Shown: positions 26,992-35,124 of the stretch, one piece after another
Position numbering within the stretch: position 1 is the first letter of the stretch
Layout: each line of letters begins with the position of its first letter
Assembly (NCBI RefSeq): GCF_000179595.2
Contig: NZ_JH556653.1
Span: 1,856,500 to 1,920,499, forward strand
DNA from: Acetivibrio cellulolyticus CD2
Lineage (GTDB): Bacteria; Bacillota; Clostridia; Acetivibrionales; Acetivibrionaceae
Length of the DNA stretch: 64,000 nt
Direction: 5' to 3'
Made by a program: the position numbers and the translations under genes
The notes under the pieces: model-generated
Database searches by the model: none
Told to the model about the DNA's origin: nothing
Seen by the model: only the letters and a program-made list of their open reading frames with translations

Positions 26992-27551
26992 TTTCTATTG
27001 ATTAAAGACATAACTTCAGATCTTGTCCTAGCATCCGTCTTAATTATCCCCCTAAGTGCTGAGGTTACTGTCTTTGAACCAGGCTTCTTAATTCCACGCA
27101 TAGTCATGCATAAGTGCTCCGCTTCAACTACTACCGCAACTCCTAATGGATCAATTGTATCCATTATTACATTTGCAACTTCACTGCTTAGACGCTCCTG
27201 CAGCTGAGGTTTTTTCGCCAGCAAATCAACAATCCTTGCAAGCTTGCTAAGCCCCATCACCTTACCTTTTTTTGGTATATATACTACATGCGCCACCCCT
27301 ACAAATGGCAGCAGATGATGTTCGCAAACGGAATAAAGTGGTATATCCTTTACCAATACCATTTCCTCATGATTTTCTTCCTGAAATACCTTTACTAATT
27401 CCTTCGGGTCCTGATGAAGCCCTGCAAATATTTCCTCATACATACGGGCCACCCTGTCAGGTGTCTCCAAAAGCCCCTCACGGTCAGGATTTTCTCCAAT
27501 CGCAATAAGTATTTCTCTTACCGCTGCTTTCACACGTTCCTTATCAACCAT
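26988..27551 (-). CDS. folE: GTP cyclohydrolase I
   Basis: About 187 aa; it makes dihydroneopterin triphosphate from GTP, the entry to folate synthesis. It has [19 protein letters not shown], the zinc Cys/His motif [18 protein letters not shown] and [11 protein letters not shown] with the second zinc Cys, and a C terminus typical of the family. Start at the ATG at 27551 (AGAGG upstream); an upstream frame to 27599 is probably not translated. It is separate from folP-folB-folK and has its own promoter. Confidence 0.95.
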   Translation of the reverse strand: MVDKERVKAAVREILIAIGENPDREGLLETPDRVARMYEEIFAGLHQDPKELVKVFQEENHEEMVLVKDIPLYSVCEHHLLPFVGVAHVVYIPKKGKVMGLSKLARIVDLLAKKPQLQERLSSEVANVIMDTIDPLGVAVVVEAEHLCMTMRGIKKPGSKTVTSALRGIIKTDARTRSEVMSLINRN

Positions 27552-27587
27552 TTTACATAACCTCTTTTCGCTTAAATAACACAATAT

Positions 27588-27616
27588 ATTATACTTCATT
27601 GTAGGTAATTTTGCAA
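27588..27616 (-). promoter_or_regulatory. Promoter of folE
   Basis: On the minus strand TTGCAA (27611-27616), 17 bp, TATAAT (27588-27593). A perfect 14-bp palindrome, CTTATTGCAATAAG (27645-27658), lies about 29 bp upstream of the -35 box. Confidence 0.65.
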
Positions 27617-27688
27617 AATAAAATAGATACCAAATATTATAGAGCTTATTGCAATAAGTTATTGATCTTTATTACCTAAACACAAAGA

Positions 27689-27730
27689 AACACTCGTAAT
27701 TCATGTATTTCTACAGTTTCTACGAGTGTT
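27689..27730 (-). terminator. Terminator after the AraC-linked unknown gene
   Basis: AACACTCGTA (27689-27698) pairs perfectly with TACGAGTGTT (27721-27730). On the minus strand it is followed by TCTTTGTG, a weak T-tract, 31 nt past the stop. Confidence 0.6.
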
Positions 27731-27761
27731 AACATTGCAATGGTTATTTATTTGACACACT

Positions 27762-28877
27762 CTAAAGCGAATTTACAAGTAATTTCATTCCTTCTAATGC
27801 CTTACTGTCAGCAACTTTACATTCATCGATTAAAGCAGCGATTTGATGCCTTATATCTGATTTCGCAAAATTTTGCATTTGCATTTCGTTTCTGGCATAT
27901 CCACCAAGGACATCCGCCATTTTACTTACATTTTTTGCCACTTTAGCAAACTGCTCCTCAATGACTTTGCACGTATTGCTATGCTCTTTCATTTCTTCTG
28001 ATAATTTTTTCATGAAAATCGCTGCATTATTCCGCCCATCAATAAGACAATCCATTGCATCACCTTGACACATAAGACGTTCAGCTAAAATTGGTAAAAT
28101 TGCATTCTGAGGAAAATCTGACTCATTTAATATAGCACTTTTCCATGCATCATATGCCATTAAGCCTTTTGCAAAAGTCTTTCCACCCCTTTTATCAAGA
28201 CGTCCAGTCAATACTTTAATTGCGTTTTCAATTATCGCCTTATTTGATATTGGCAGTTTATTTTGTTCTCCAAGTGAAATAACTGCTATAGTCTCATTAT
28301 TTTCCCACCATTTACTTGAGATGAAATATCCAGATTCATCAATCCTAACATCTGTTGCAAACTCAGTTGCATCTTGGAAAAAGTTCCACCCCAACAAAGT
28401 TTCACCATTATCTCTGTAACCAGAAATAATACAGGCTTCTGGCGGTCCAATTATTCCTAATGCTATGCATGGAAATCCTTTATCTATTTGTTTTGTAATA
28501 AAACTTATAAAATCATTTTTATTATCAGAGTTATTACTACTGTTGAATTCTATATCGCACGAAGTATTCGCCCTTGTTATTATTTGGTATTCCCGTCCTA
28601 GTGCTTCAATACCTAACTTATATGTTTCCTCTGGGCTATCAAAAGTGTGCATAATATCTACATTCCCACAATTCCATGAAGTGGTATCCCATGTTAGCCT
28701 AAAAGCTGCTCCTGTTGATACCATTGAAAAGTCGATACTTACATCCTGACCGAGATAATTTGCACAACTTTTTACACACATTGGGTATGGGGTACACCCT
28801 TCGGCACCATATTCAACTTTAGATATCCCATATAGTACAACGCTATTTTCGCATTCTTGTTTGCCGCTACTATTCAT
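27762..28877 (-). CDS. Unknown protein, possibly with a BtrH/C39-peptidase-like N-terminal domain
   Basis: About 371 aa from the ATG at 28877 (GAGAGG upstream). The N-terminal half has a Cys-containing segment (GCTPYPMCVKSCANYLG) and, later, PPEACIISGYRDNGETLLGWNFF, an arrangement loosely like papain-fold proteins of the BtrH/C39 type (weak resemblance). The C-terminal 130 residues are helical. There is no signal peptide. The start overlaps the stop of the AraC gene by 8 nt, so the two are translated together and probably function together. I cannot assign a reaction. Confidence 0.55.
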   Translation of the reverse strand: MNSSGKQECENSVVLYGISKVEYGAEGCTPYPMCVKSCANYLGQDVSIDFSMVSTGAAFRLTWDTTSWNCGNVDIMHTFDSPEETYKLGIEALGREYQIITRANTSCDIEFNSSNNSDNKNDFISFITKQIDKGFPCIALGIIGPPEACIISGYRDNGETLLGWNFFQDATEFATDVRIDESGYFISSKWWENNETIAVISLGEQNKLPISNKAIIENAIKVLTGRLDKRGGKTFAKGLMAYDAWKSAILNESDFPQNAILPILAERLMCQGDAMDCLIDGRNNAAIFMKKLSEEMKEHSNTCKVIEEQFAKVAKNVSKMADVLGGYARNEMQMQNFAKSDIRHQIAALIDECKVADSKALEGMKLLVNSL

Positions 28878-29280
28878 TTTTATCATCCTCTCTTTTAATT
28901 TGATTAAGTAGACCAATTCCGAAAACACAAGTACACAGTTTTATTCTACCTACAGGCGGACGTTTTTTTCTGAACTCAGATGGAGTTAAGCCTGTAATTC
29001 TTTTAAATGCACGTGTAAAAGTATCATGATTTGCAAATCCATACTTTGTTGCAATGTTTATAACACTTTGGTGGTTATATAGTAGTTCATATGCTGCATT
29101 GGAAACTTTACGAGTAATAATATACTTCGAAAGAGACATGCCTGTCCTTAACATAAAAATTTCACGTATATGTGCTAAAGAAAAACCTGTAGCCCTTTCA
29201 AGTTCTTTATAGTCTATCTTATCCTGTATTCTGTTTTCAATAAAAATGATAATAGAACTTATAGTCAGAAAATAATCCAT
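28870..29280 (-). CDS. Short AraC-family transcriptional regulator
   Basis: A 136-aa protein that is almost only the AraC DNA-binding domain: two helix-turn-helix units at about 24-60 (DYKELERATGFSLAHIREIF) and 72-110 (INIATKYGFANHDTFTRAFKRITGLTPSEFRK). It lacks the usual sensor domain, so signal input may come from the coupled downstream protein (inference). A weak GGTGG site precedes the ATG. Confidence 0.85.
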   Translation of the reverse strand: MDYFLTISSIIIFIENRIQDKIDYKELERATGFSLAHIREIFMLRTGMSLSKYIITRKVSNAAYELLYNHQSVINIATKYGFANHDTFTRAFKRITGLTPSEFRKKRPPVGRIKLCTCVFGIGLLNQIKREDDKNE

Positions 29281-29447
29281 TTATGCCACCAGTATTTCCC
29301 TTCATGAATTATTTTCAGTATATCACACCACAAAAAGATTTCTCGACTTTTTTAAGGAAAACAATAAAATGCGCTTTCCAACTAAGCAACCGTACCAGAT
29401 CATTATCGCGAATTATATAATCTATATTCAGTGGAAGCTTTACAATA

Positions 29448-29618
29448 GTGCAAGTACATATTATGGAAAGAACATTGCGAAGAGCCTTAGAGAATGTAGA
29501 CGAAGCGAAGGATAAGTCGAATCACCTGTTTGAGCGTAGCGAGTTTGATTCGACCCGTAGCGAGTCGTACATTCTCTTAGGCTTGTAGCTTAGTTCTTGG
29601 AATAATGTGCACTTGCAC
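29448..29618. repeat. 171-bp imperfect palindrome with nested hairpins
   Basis: The outer arms 29448-29473 and 29593-29618 pair at 21 of 26 positions. The next arms, AGCCTTAGAGAATGTA and TACATTCTCTTAGGCT, pair with one mismatch. Inside, GTCGAATCA and TGATTCGAC flank a TTTGAGCGTAGCGAG loop region. It is non-coding and G+C richer than its surroundings. It may be a mobile palindromic repeat or a structured RNA. The rest of the 476-bp gap (29281-29756) holds only a terminator and a small hairpin. Confidence 0.7.
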
Positions 29619-29710
29619 GGCGGCGAGTACCCCTCTTCCTCACAAAGACCTACTCAAACCCACTAACTACATGGGTTTGGACGTAGAGTTAAACTCTTTT
29701 ATTACAGAAA

Positions 29711-29740
29711 AAGGAGCGGTCCACTTTCGAACAGCTCCTT
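29711..29740 (-). terminator. Terminator of the cyanophycin operon
   Basis: AAGGAGCGGTCC (from 29711) pairs with the AGCTCCTT region (to 29740). On the minus strand TTTCTGTAAT follows. It is 16 nt past the cphA stop. Confidence 0.7.
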
Positions 29741-29756
29741 CAATCCTTATCAAACA

Positions 29757-32405
29757 TCAGCCTGCGCTCTGAACCATATCCTCTGATTTGACCAAACCGC
29801 TTTGAATTTCTGACTTGAGTTCATTTACAATATTTAATGCGGCCTCAAAGTTCTCATAAAACATTACAATAAAGTCCCTTGGTTGAGCATCAAGTATAGC
29901 CTTTTCCAGCGCCTTTTCCTCTGAGTAGATGATCTCAACATTTTCCTTTGAAACTCCGCTTTTTATAGCTTCATCATAGAAAATTCCGGCTACTTCACCA
30001 GGCTCCCTGCCTCTTAGATCCGCATCTTCCTTTATATATAAACGATCAAACCCAGCAGCACAAATTTGAGCAGCACTGCACATACTTGAGTCCTGCCTGT
30101 CTCCCGGCATACCAATAATCCCTACCAATCTATTAGCTTCAAGCTTCTTTACAAATTTAATTACCTCTTCAAATCCTGCCGGATTATGACTGTAATCCAG
30201 CATCACCTTAAATTCTCCCATATCAAATATATTAAATCTTCCAGGGTTGGAACTTGTATCCGGCAAGAATGAAACCAACCCAGCTTTTATAGTCTCGAGA
30301 GGCATATCCAATCCCCAAAGCGCAGAAACTGCTGCAAGGCAGTTTTCTATATTACACTCCAGGATGCCTCCAAATGTAATAGGTATATCCTTGGTCTTTG
30401 CAAGCTGAATGGTTACTCCTTTTTTAACCAAAAAGATCTCTCCGCCATCAAGATACACTGCTCTCTTTCCCTGCGAAATGTGATCTTGCATAATAGAACT
30501 ATGTTTATCTTTTGAAAACAGTATAACTTTACTTTTTGCCCTATCCATAAAATACCGGGCAAATCCATCATCTGCGTTTATAACTGCATATCCCTTAGGC
30601 TTGACCGCTTCAATTACAAGAGACTTTGCAGATGCCAGATCTTCAGCGGTATCAACTCCATCTATACCCAGGTGATCTTCACTTACATTCGTGATAACTC
30701 CAACATCAGCAAGGTCATATCCAAGGCCTTTTCTAACAAGTCCACCCCTCGCTGTCTCAAGCACTGCTGCATCTATAGACTTGTTTGAAAGTAACATTCT
30801 AGCACTAACAAATCCGGTATTATCACCCTTTAATATACATTCATCACCAATGTAAATTCCACTAGTAGTTGTCATACCTACTGTTTTTCCCTGAAGTTCC
30901 AAAGTATGAGCTATAAGTCTTGTTGTTGTGGTCTTTCCGTTCGTTCCTGTAACAGAAACAATAGGAATTGAATGGGCTTCTCCTTCAGGAAACATCATAT
31001 CCAAAACATCAGATGCTACATTTCTTGACTTTCCAATAGTAGGATAAATATGCATCCTTAGACCTGGTGCTGCATTAACTTCTATTATAGCTCCATTTTG
31101 ATTGTATAACGGCTTAGATATATCATCGCAGCACACATCAATACCTGCAATATCCAATCCAAGAACTTTTGCTGCACTTACTACAAGCTGCGCGTTATGA
31201 GGATGAACTTCTTCTGTACAATCCCTGGCTGTTCCGCCGGTACTTATATTGCTGTTATATCTAAGGTAAACAATTTCATCCAACTTAGGAACATAATACT
31301 CATCGCAGTCCTGATTGAGCAGAACCTTTTTAGCCAGATCGTCAAGCTTAATTTTTGTGAGAGGCTTTTCGTGGTCAGCACCTCTCAATTCATTAGAATT
31401 TTCTATTTCCACCAGTTCCGCAATATTATGAACGCCATCTCCGCTGACAGACGGCGGACGCCTTTCAGCTGCTGCGGATACTTTATCACCAATTACAAGT
31501 ACCCTATAGTCCTTACCATAAATATACTTCTCAACTAAAACACATTTGGAAAACTTTTTCGCTTCTTTAAATGCTATTCGTACATCCTGCTCGTCCCTAA
31601 TGTTAACGGTAACTCCCTTACCCTGATTACTATCAAGTGGTTTGACAACTACAGGAAAACCTATTTTTTTTGCAGTATAGATAGCCCCTTCCTCACTATA
31701 TGATACATCACCCTCAGGTACAGGAATCATAAAATCTCTCAGAATATTCTTCGTTAAATCTTTGTTACTGACTGTATCTACTGATATGCAGCTTGGCGAA
31801 TCTGTAAGTGATGCCTGTATCATTCTCGAGTATTTTCCATATCCAAGCTGTATCATGCTTCCATTCCCTACACGTGTAACAGGTATACCCCTTTTTTGTG
31901 CTTCGGCGTATATAGCTTTTGTACTCGGTCCCAGGTCATTCTCAACGGCTATTGCCTTTAAATTTTCCAGTTTATTTGAAAAGTCTACTTCTTCATTATT
32001 CAGAATCCGACAAATAAATTCAAACACAGTTCGGGCACATTCTATAGCACATTTCTCATTTTTATATTCAAATACAATATAATAGAGAGAGGGCTCATTT
32101 ATAACTCTTGTCTTACCGTAGTGAACTTCATATCCAAGCATATTCTGGAGCTCTAATATCATATGTTCTGCCACATGGCCTATATAAGTTCCTTCACCAA
32201 GTCTTTCTAAGAATCCTCCTTCATAACCGAGGGAACAATAGTGTGTGCGCAATCCCGGAAAAGTTTCCAATATCTTTTCATTAAAACCTTCAAAATCCTT
32301 TGTAGGGTTTTTATACAGTTCACCAATATCCGCTAATATTTTTATTACAGGTTTGTGACTATAAATATTCCTTCCGCTAAAGCTCTGTATATTTAAGATT
32401 TGCAC
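29757..32405 (-). CDS. cphA: Cyanophycin synthetase
   Basis: About 882 aa. It polymerises aspartate and arginine into cyanophycin, a nitrogen and carbon store, using two ATP-dependent ligase activities. The N-terminal domain (from QILNIQSFSGRNIYSHKPV) is the family's usual start. The ATP-grasp domain shows PVVVKPLDSNQGKGVTVNI and IIEVNAAPGLRMH. The Mur-ligase-like half has VTGTNGKTTTTRLIAH, SEDHLGIDG and DYSHNPAGF. I set the start at GTG 32405: AGGAGG lies 7 nt upstream, while the frame open to 32438 begins before it. It is the last gene of the operon iadA-membrane protein-cphB-cphA. Confidence 0.95.
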   Translation of the reverse strand: MQILNIQSFSGRNIYSHKPVIKILADIGELYKNPTKDFEGFNEKILETFPGLRTHYCSLGYEGGFLERLGEGTYIGHVAEHMILELQNMLGYEVHYGKTRVINEPSLYYIVFEYKNEKCAIECARTVFEFICRILNNEEVDFSNKLENLKAIAVENDLGPSTKAIYAEAQKRGIPVTRVGNGSMIQLGYGKYSRMIQASLTDSPSCISVDTVSNKDLTKNILRDFMIPVPEGDVSYSEEGAIYTAKKIGFPVVVKPLDSNQGKGVTVNIRDEQDVRIAFKEAKKFSKCVLVEKYIYGKDYRVLVIGDKVSAAAERRPPSVSGDGVHNIAELVEIENSNELRGADHEKPLTKIKLDDLAKKVLLNQDCDEYYVPKLDEIVYLRYNSNISTGGTARDCTEEVHPHNAQLVVSAAKVLGLDIAGIDVCCDDISKPLYNQNGAIIEVNAAPGLRMHIYPTIGKSRNVASDVLDMMFPEGEAHSIPIVSVTGTNGKTTTTRLIAHTLELQGKTVGMTTTSGIYIGDECILKGDNTGFVSARMLLSNKSIDAAVLETARGGLVRKGLGYDLADVGVITNVSEDHLGIDGVDTAEDLASAKSLVIEAVKPKGYAVINADDGFARYFMDRAKSKVILFSKDKHSSIMQDHISQGKRAVYLDGGEIFLVKKGVTIQLAKTKDIPITFGGILECNIENCLAAVSALWGLDMPLETIKAGLVSFLPDTSSNPGRFNIFDMGEFKVMLDYSHNPAGFEEVIKFVKKLEANRLVGIIGMPGDRQDSSMCSAAQICAAGFDRLYIKEDADLRGREPGEVAGIFYDEAIKSGVSKENVEIIYSEEKALEKAILDAQPRDFIVMFYENFEAALNIVNELKSEIQSGLVKSEDMVQSAG

Positions 32406-32464
32406 TTTTTTTCCTCCTAGACAATATGCCCATTTCACAGCAGCAACTGTTACAAAAATAAATA

Positions 32465-33274
32465 TCAGTTTATTCTGAATACTTCCCTGTCCATCATATT
32501 AAATCCATACCCATGAGGCAGAACATGGATTGTAACGTTTGTAATGGCAAGGAGCTCATCCGGCTTGAGTTCTGATACGTTTGAACTCTTTATGGTATTT
32601 CCATCCACAACTGTAACTGCATTTGAACCAATTACTTCGAAGTGGGCATCGGGATAAACTCTTATTGCAGTATCTTCATCAATACCAATACCCAACATAA
32701 AAGGATTCTCAGCTACACCACACAGAAGCCTTCCAATTCTGCCTCTCTGATCAAAATGCTGGTCAATAATAGCTTCTTCCAGCAATCCAAGCCCTGGCGC
32801 CATTTTTAGTGTACATTTTCTTGCAGGCCCATTACTATCTCCTTCAACTATCATTGTATTACTCATTACTGAAGCACCTGCACTTGTACCAACAATTACT
32901 ACTCCCCGGGAGTACACTTCCTGCAAGGCTATGTTAGTTATTGTTCCGCCAAGAATACTTGTAATTCTAAGCTGATCTCCTCCTGTAAAGAAAACTCCAC
33001 CGCAGCTTCTTATTATATCTGCATTTCTTTCATCATTTGCCTCATCCCTAGTGTTAATATTCAATACCTGTATATTATTAAGCCCCAAAGACTCAAAAAC
33101 CATTCTGTAATTGTTTCCTACTTCCTCAGGCTTTTCCGTTGCAGTAGTTAATACTACGAGGCTTCCCTGCTGATGTCCGACAATATCAACAACATGTTTT
33201 AGAATAGTCTTATTTCCAACCTTGTCTTCGGCTCCACCTATTATTATCAAATTTCCTTTCACTTTCTCATCCAT
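32465..33274 (-). CDS. cphB: Cyanophycinase
   Basis: A 269-aa serine peptidase (family S51) that cuts cyanophycin to beta-Asp-Arg dipeptides. The nucleophile elbow VGTSAGASVMS, the glycine motif FTGGDQLRI, IIIGGAEDK at the N terminus and IDQHFDQRGRIGRL match the family. There is no signal peptide, so it acts on intracellular polymer. GGAGG precedes the ATG. It lies 59 nt upstream of cphA, giving synthesis and breakdown in one operon. Confidence 0.95.
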   Translation of the reverse strand: MDEKVKGNLIIIGGAEDKVGNKTILKHVVDIVGHQQGSLVVLTTATEKPEEVGNNYRMVFESLGLNNIQVLNINTRDEANDERNADIIRSCGGVFFTGGDQLRITSILGGTITNIALQEVYSRGVVIVGTSAGASVMSNTMIVEGDSNGPARKCTLKMAPGLGLLEEAIIDQHFDQRGRIGRLLCGVAENPFMLGIGIDEDTAIRVYPDAHFEVIGSNAVTVVDGNTIKSSNVSELKPDELLAITNVTIHVLPHGYGFNMMDREVFRIN

Positions 33275-33309
33275 AGCTGTCCTCCAACCAAATTCTTATT
33301 GCACTATAA

Positions 33310-33340
33310 AAAAGCAAGGATTTATCCTATCCTTGCTTTT
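33310..33340 (-). terminator. Hairpin between the small membrane gene and cphB
   Basis: AAAAGCAAGGA (33310-33320) pairs with TCCTTGCTTTT (33330-33340), followed on the minus strand by TTTTTTATAG. It looks like a true intrinsic terminator inside the operon. It may end an iadA-membrane-protein transcript or lower cphBA expression. Confidence 0.75.
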
Positions 33341-33348
33341 GATAAGTA

Positions 33349-33609
33349 CTACATTCCCAAATAGTGTCTGGTGTAATTCATTATTACTCCGCTAAAAATC
33401 AAACCAATACCCATCAGTATTATACTTGCAACAATTACAAACAAGCCTGCTCTACTGCCTTTTTTTGTTGAAAGTATACCCATTATCACACCCACTACTC
33501 CGAAAATAAAGGGATATGCAAAAAGTGAAGCAATTGCACATATTACTCCTATTACAGTTAAAAAACCTGCACCTTTTGCAGTCTTTGCCCGAGTATCAAC
33601 TCTTTCCAT
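33349..33609 (-). CDS. Small DUF4190-like membrane protein
   Basis: An 86-aa protein with two hydrophobic hairpins (about 15-48 and 52-78) typical of the DUF4190 type: GVVGVIMGILSTKKGSRAG. Start ATG with AAGGGTG upstream. It lies between iadA and cphB. Any role in cyanophycin storage is unknown. Confidence 0.7.
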   Translation of the reverse strand: MERVDTRAKTAKGAGFLTVIGVICAIASLFAYPFIFGVVGVIMGILSTKKGSRAGLFVIVASIILMGIGLIFSGVIMNYTRHYLGM

Positions 33610-33728
33610 AAAATCACCCTTTTTAAAGAGATCGAACTTAAGAATAAAATAAATAATTATCTTTACAGTTCGCTATCCCTAAGTATTTACATTTTTGCAA
33701 ACTCATATTCATAATTTGTAGAAGCACA

Positions 33729-34880
33729 CTATAAATCTTCATAAAAACCCTTTCTGATTACCAAACCATTATCTACAAATTTTTCTCCACCTATGATAAC
33801 GCTATTAATGCTGAAATCCTGCTTGTTTATAATAAGTATATCCCCATCACTGCCTTCAGCCAGTGTCCCCTTTCCAGGAAAAAGTTTAATTCTCTTTGCT
33901 ACATTTTCTGATACGGTTTTAAGTATCGTAGTAAGATCAAGCTTCCTATCTAAAATACAAATTCTTATATCTTCAAACAGTTGTAATGCCTTTCCTACCG
34001 ATGGCCCGGAACCAGTTGAAGGAATACTGCCATTACCGTCCGATGATACAGTCACCCGCTCCATAGCAACCTTCTCTCTTAGGAGCAGTTCCATAGCATC
34101 AGGTATAGAATAACCAGATTCACTGCTCTGCCCGGCGGTCAAATCTATATTCCCCCCGCTGTTTGCAAATTCTATAGCTTGATGGAATAAATTCTTATTC
34201 CTGTTAAGATGTGTAGGGATGAACATATCAATAGGAAAATCCGAGTTCTCAATAAGCTCCTTAAGTGGCCTCAAACCGTTCTTCCCATCCCCGACATGTA
34301 TGTGCACAATACCAGCCTTCTTGCTTAAAAGGCCACCTAATCTTGCTTCATAAGCAACCTCCCTGAGCATATCTATCGTTGGGTGGGATGACCTATGGTC
34401 AGATATCGCTATTTCTCCTATCCCAATAATCTTATCAATAAGAGTTATATCCTTCATTGCCTTACCTGTAATAGTTGCTGTTGGAACTTCATAGCTCCCT
34501 GTATATATATATGTGTTTAATCCTTCTTCTTCCAAGGCCCGAGCCTTTGCCAAAAGACCCGCTATATTTCTGGTTATGCTGTCAAAGCCCAAAACGCCTA
34601 CAACAGTTGTAATTCCTGCAACTAATATTTCACTTAGTTTAATTTCAGGTATTCTGCTTATAAATCCCTCTTCTCCACCCCCGCCTGTTATATGAAGGTG
34701 CTGATCTATAAAACCCGGACAGATTATTTTATCTGTGCAGTCAATAATTTCTACATCACGCAGGTTTTCTCCCGGTACGGTATCATCAATTTTACATATT
34801 TTGTTCAATACAATTAGGATGTCTTTTTTCCCTAGATACTGAGGCGCATAACATATACCATTCTTTAGAAGTTTGAACAT
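33729..34880 (-). CDS. iadA: Beta-aspartyl (isoaspartyl) dipeptidase
   Basis: A 383-aa zinc amidohydrolase. Metal motif GFIDQHLHITGGGGEEGF, the E of YTGSYEVPT, the His residues of HIHVGDG and FIPTHLNR, and the catalytic Asp in TVSSDGNGS follow the IadA pattern. It splits beta-aspartyl dipeptides, here very likely the beta-Asp-Arg released by the adjacent cyanophycinase, returning Asp and Arg. AGGAGG lies about 9 nt before the ATG. It is the first gene of the operon and is divergent from a LexA-like regulator. Confidence 0.95.
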   Translation of the reverse strand: MFKLLKNGICYAPQYLGKKDILIVLNKICKIDDTVPGENLRDVEIIDCTDKIICPGFIDQHLHITGGGGEEGFISRIPEIKLSEILVAGITTVVGVLGFDSITRNIAGLLAKARALEEEGLNTYIYTGSYEVPTATITGKAMKDITLIDKIIGIGEIAISDHRSSHPTIDMLREVAYEARLGGLLSKKAGIVHIHVGDGKNGLRPLKELIENSDFPIDMFIPTHLNRNKNLFHQAIEFANSGGNIDLTAGQSSESGYSIPDAMELLLREKVAMERVTVSSDGNGSIPSTGSGPSVGKALQLFEDIRICILDRKLDLTTILKTVSENVAKRIKLFPGKGTLAEGSDGDILIINKQDFSINSVIIGGEKFVDNGLVIRKGFYEDL

Positions 34881-34948
34881 TCCACCACCTCCTTTTTATG
34901 TATGGTACGCAAATAATTCTTTTTCATGCGGAAATTATTTTTTCACAA

Positions 34949-34977
34949 ATTATATATTTTTTCGACAAAACATGTAC
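34949..34977 (-). promoter_or_regulatory. Promoter of the cyanophycin operon
   Basis: On the minus strand a perfect TATAAT (34949-34954) with a poor -35 (GTACAT, 34972-34977) 17 bp upstream. The -35 lies inside the perfect palindrome at 34968-34985, which suits control by a DNA-binding regulator. Confidence 0.5.
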
Positions 34978-34985
34978 ACATGTTT
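34968..34985. promoter_or_regulatory. Perfect palindrome, candidate operator of iadA-cph
   Basis: AAACATGT-AC-ACATGTTT: two 8-bp half sites 2 bp apart, overlapping the presumed -35 of the iadA promoter in the divergent region. Confidence 0.5.
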
Positions 34986-35028
34986 ATCATTTATATCCAT
35001 ATTCTTGTAACAATGCTAGTAATTACGG

Positions 35029-35057
35029 TTGCGAAGTCATTTTTTATTTGCTAATAT
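35029..35057 (+). promoter_or_regulatory. Promoter of the LexA-like gene
   Basis: TTGCGA (35029-35034), 17 bp, TAATAT (35052-35057). The predicted transcript starts near 35064, just before the second palindrome. Confidence 0.5.
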
Positions 35058-35070
35058 TTAAATAATACTT

Positions 35071-35092
35071 TATGTAAATTTAGATTTACATA
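35071..35092. promoter_or_regulatory. Perfect palindrome, candidate autoregulatory operator
   Basis: TATGTAAAT-TTAG-ATTTACATA, 9-bp arms, between the predicted transcription start and the ribosome binding site of the LexA-like gene. Confidence 0.5.
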
Positions 35093-35124
35093 AAAATACA
35101 TTTTTAAAATAAAGGATGGTCAAA

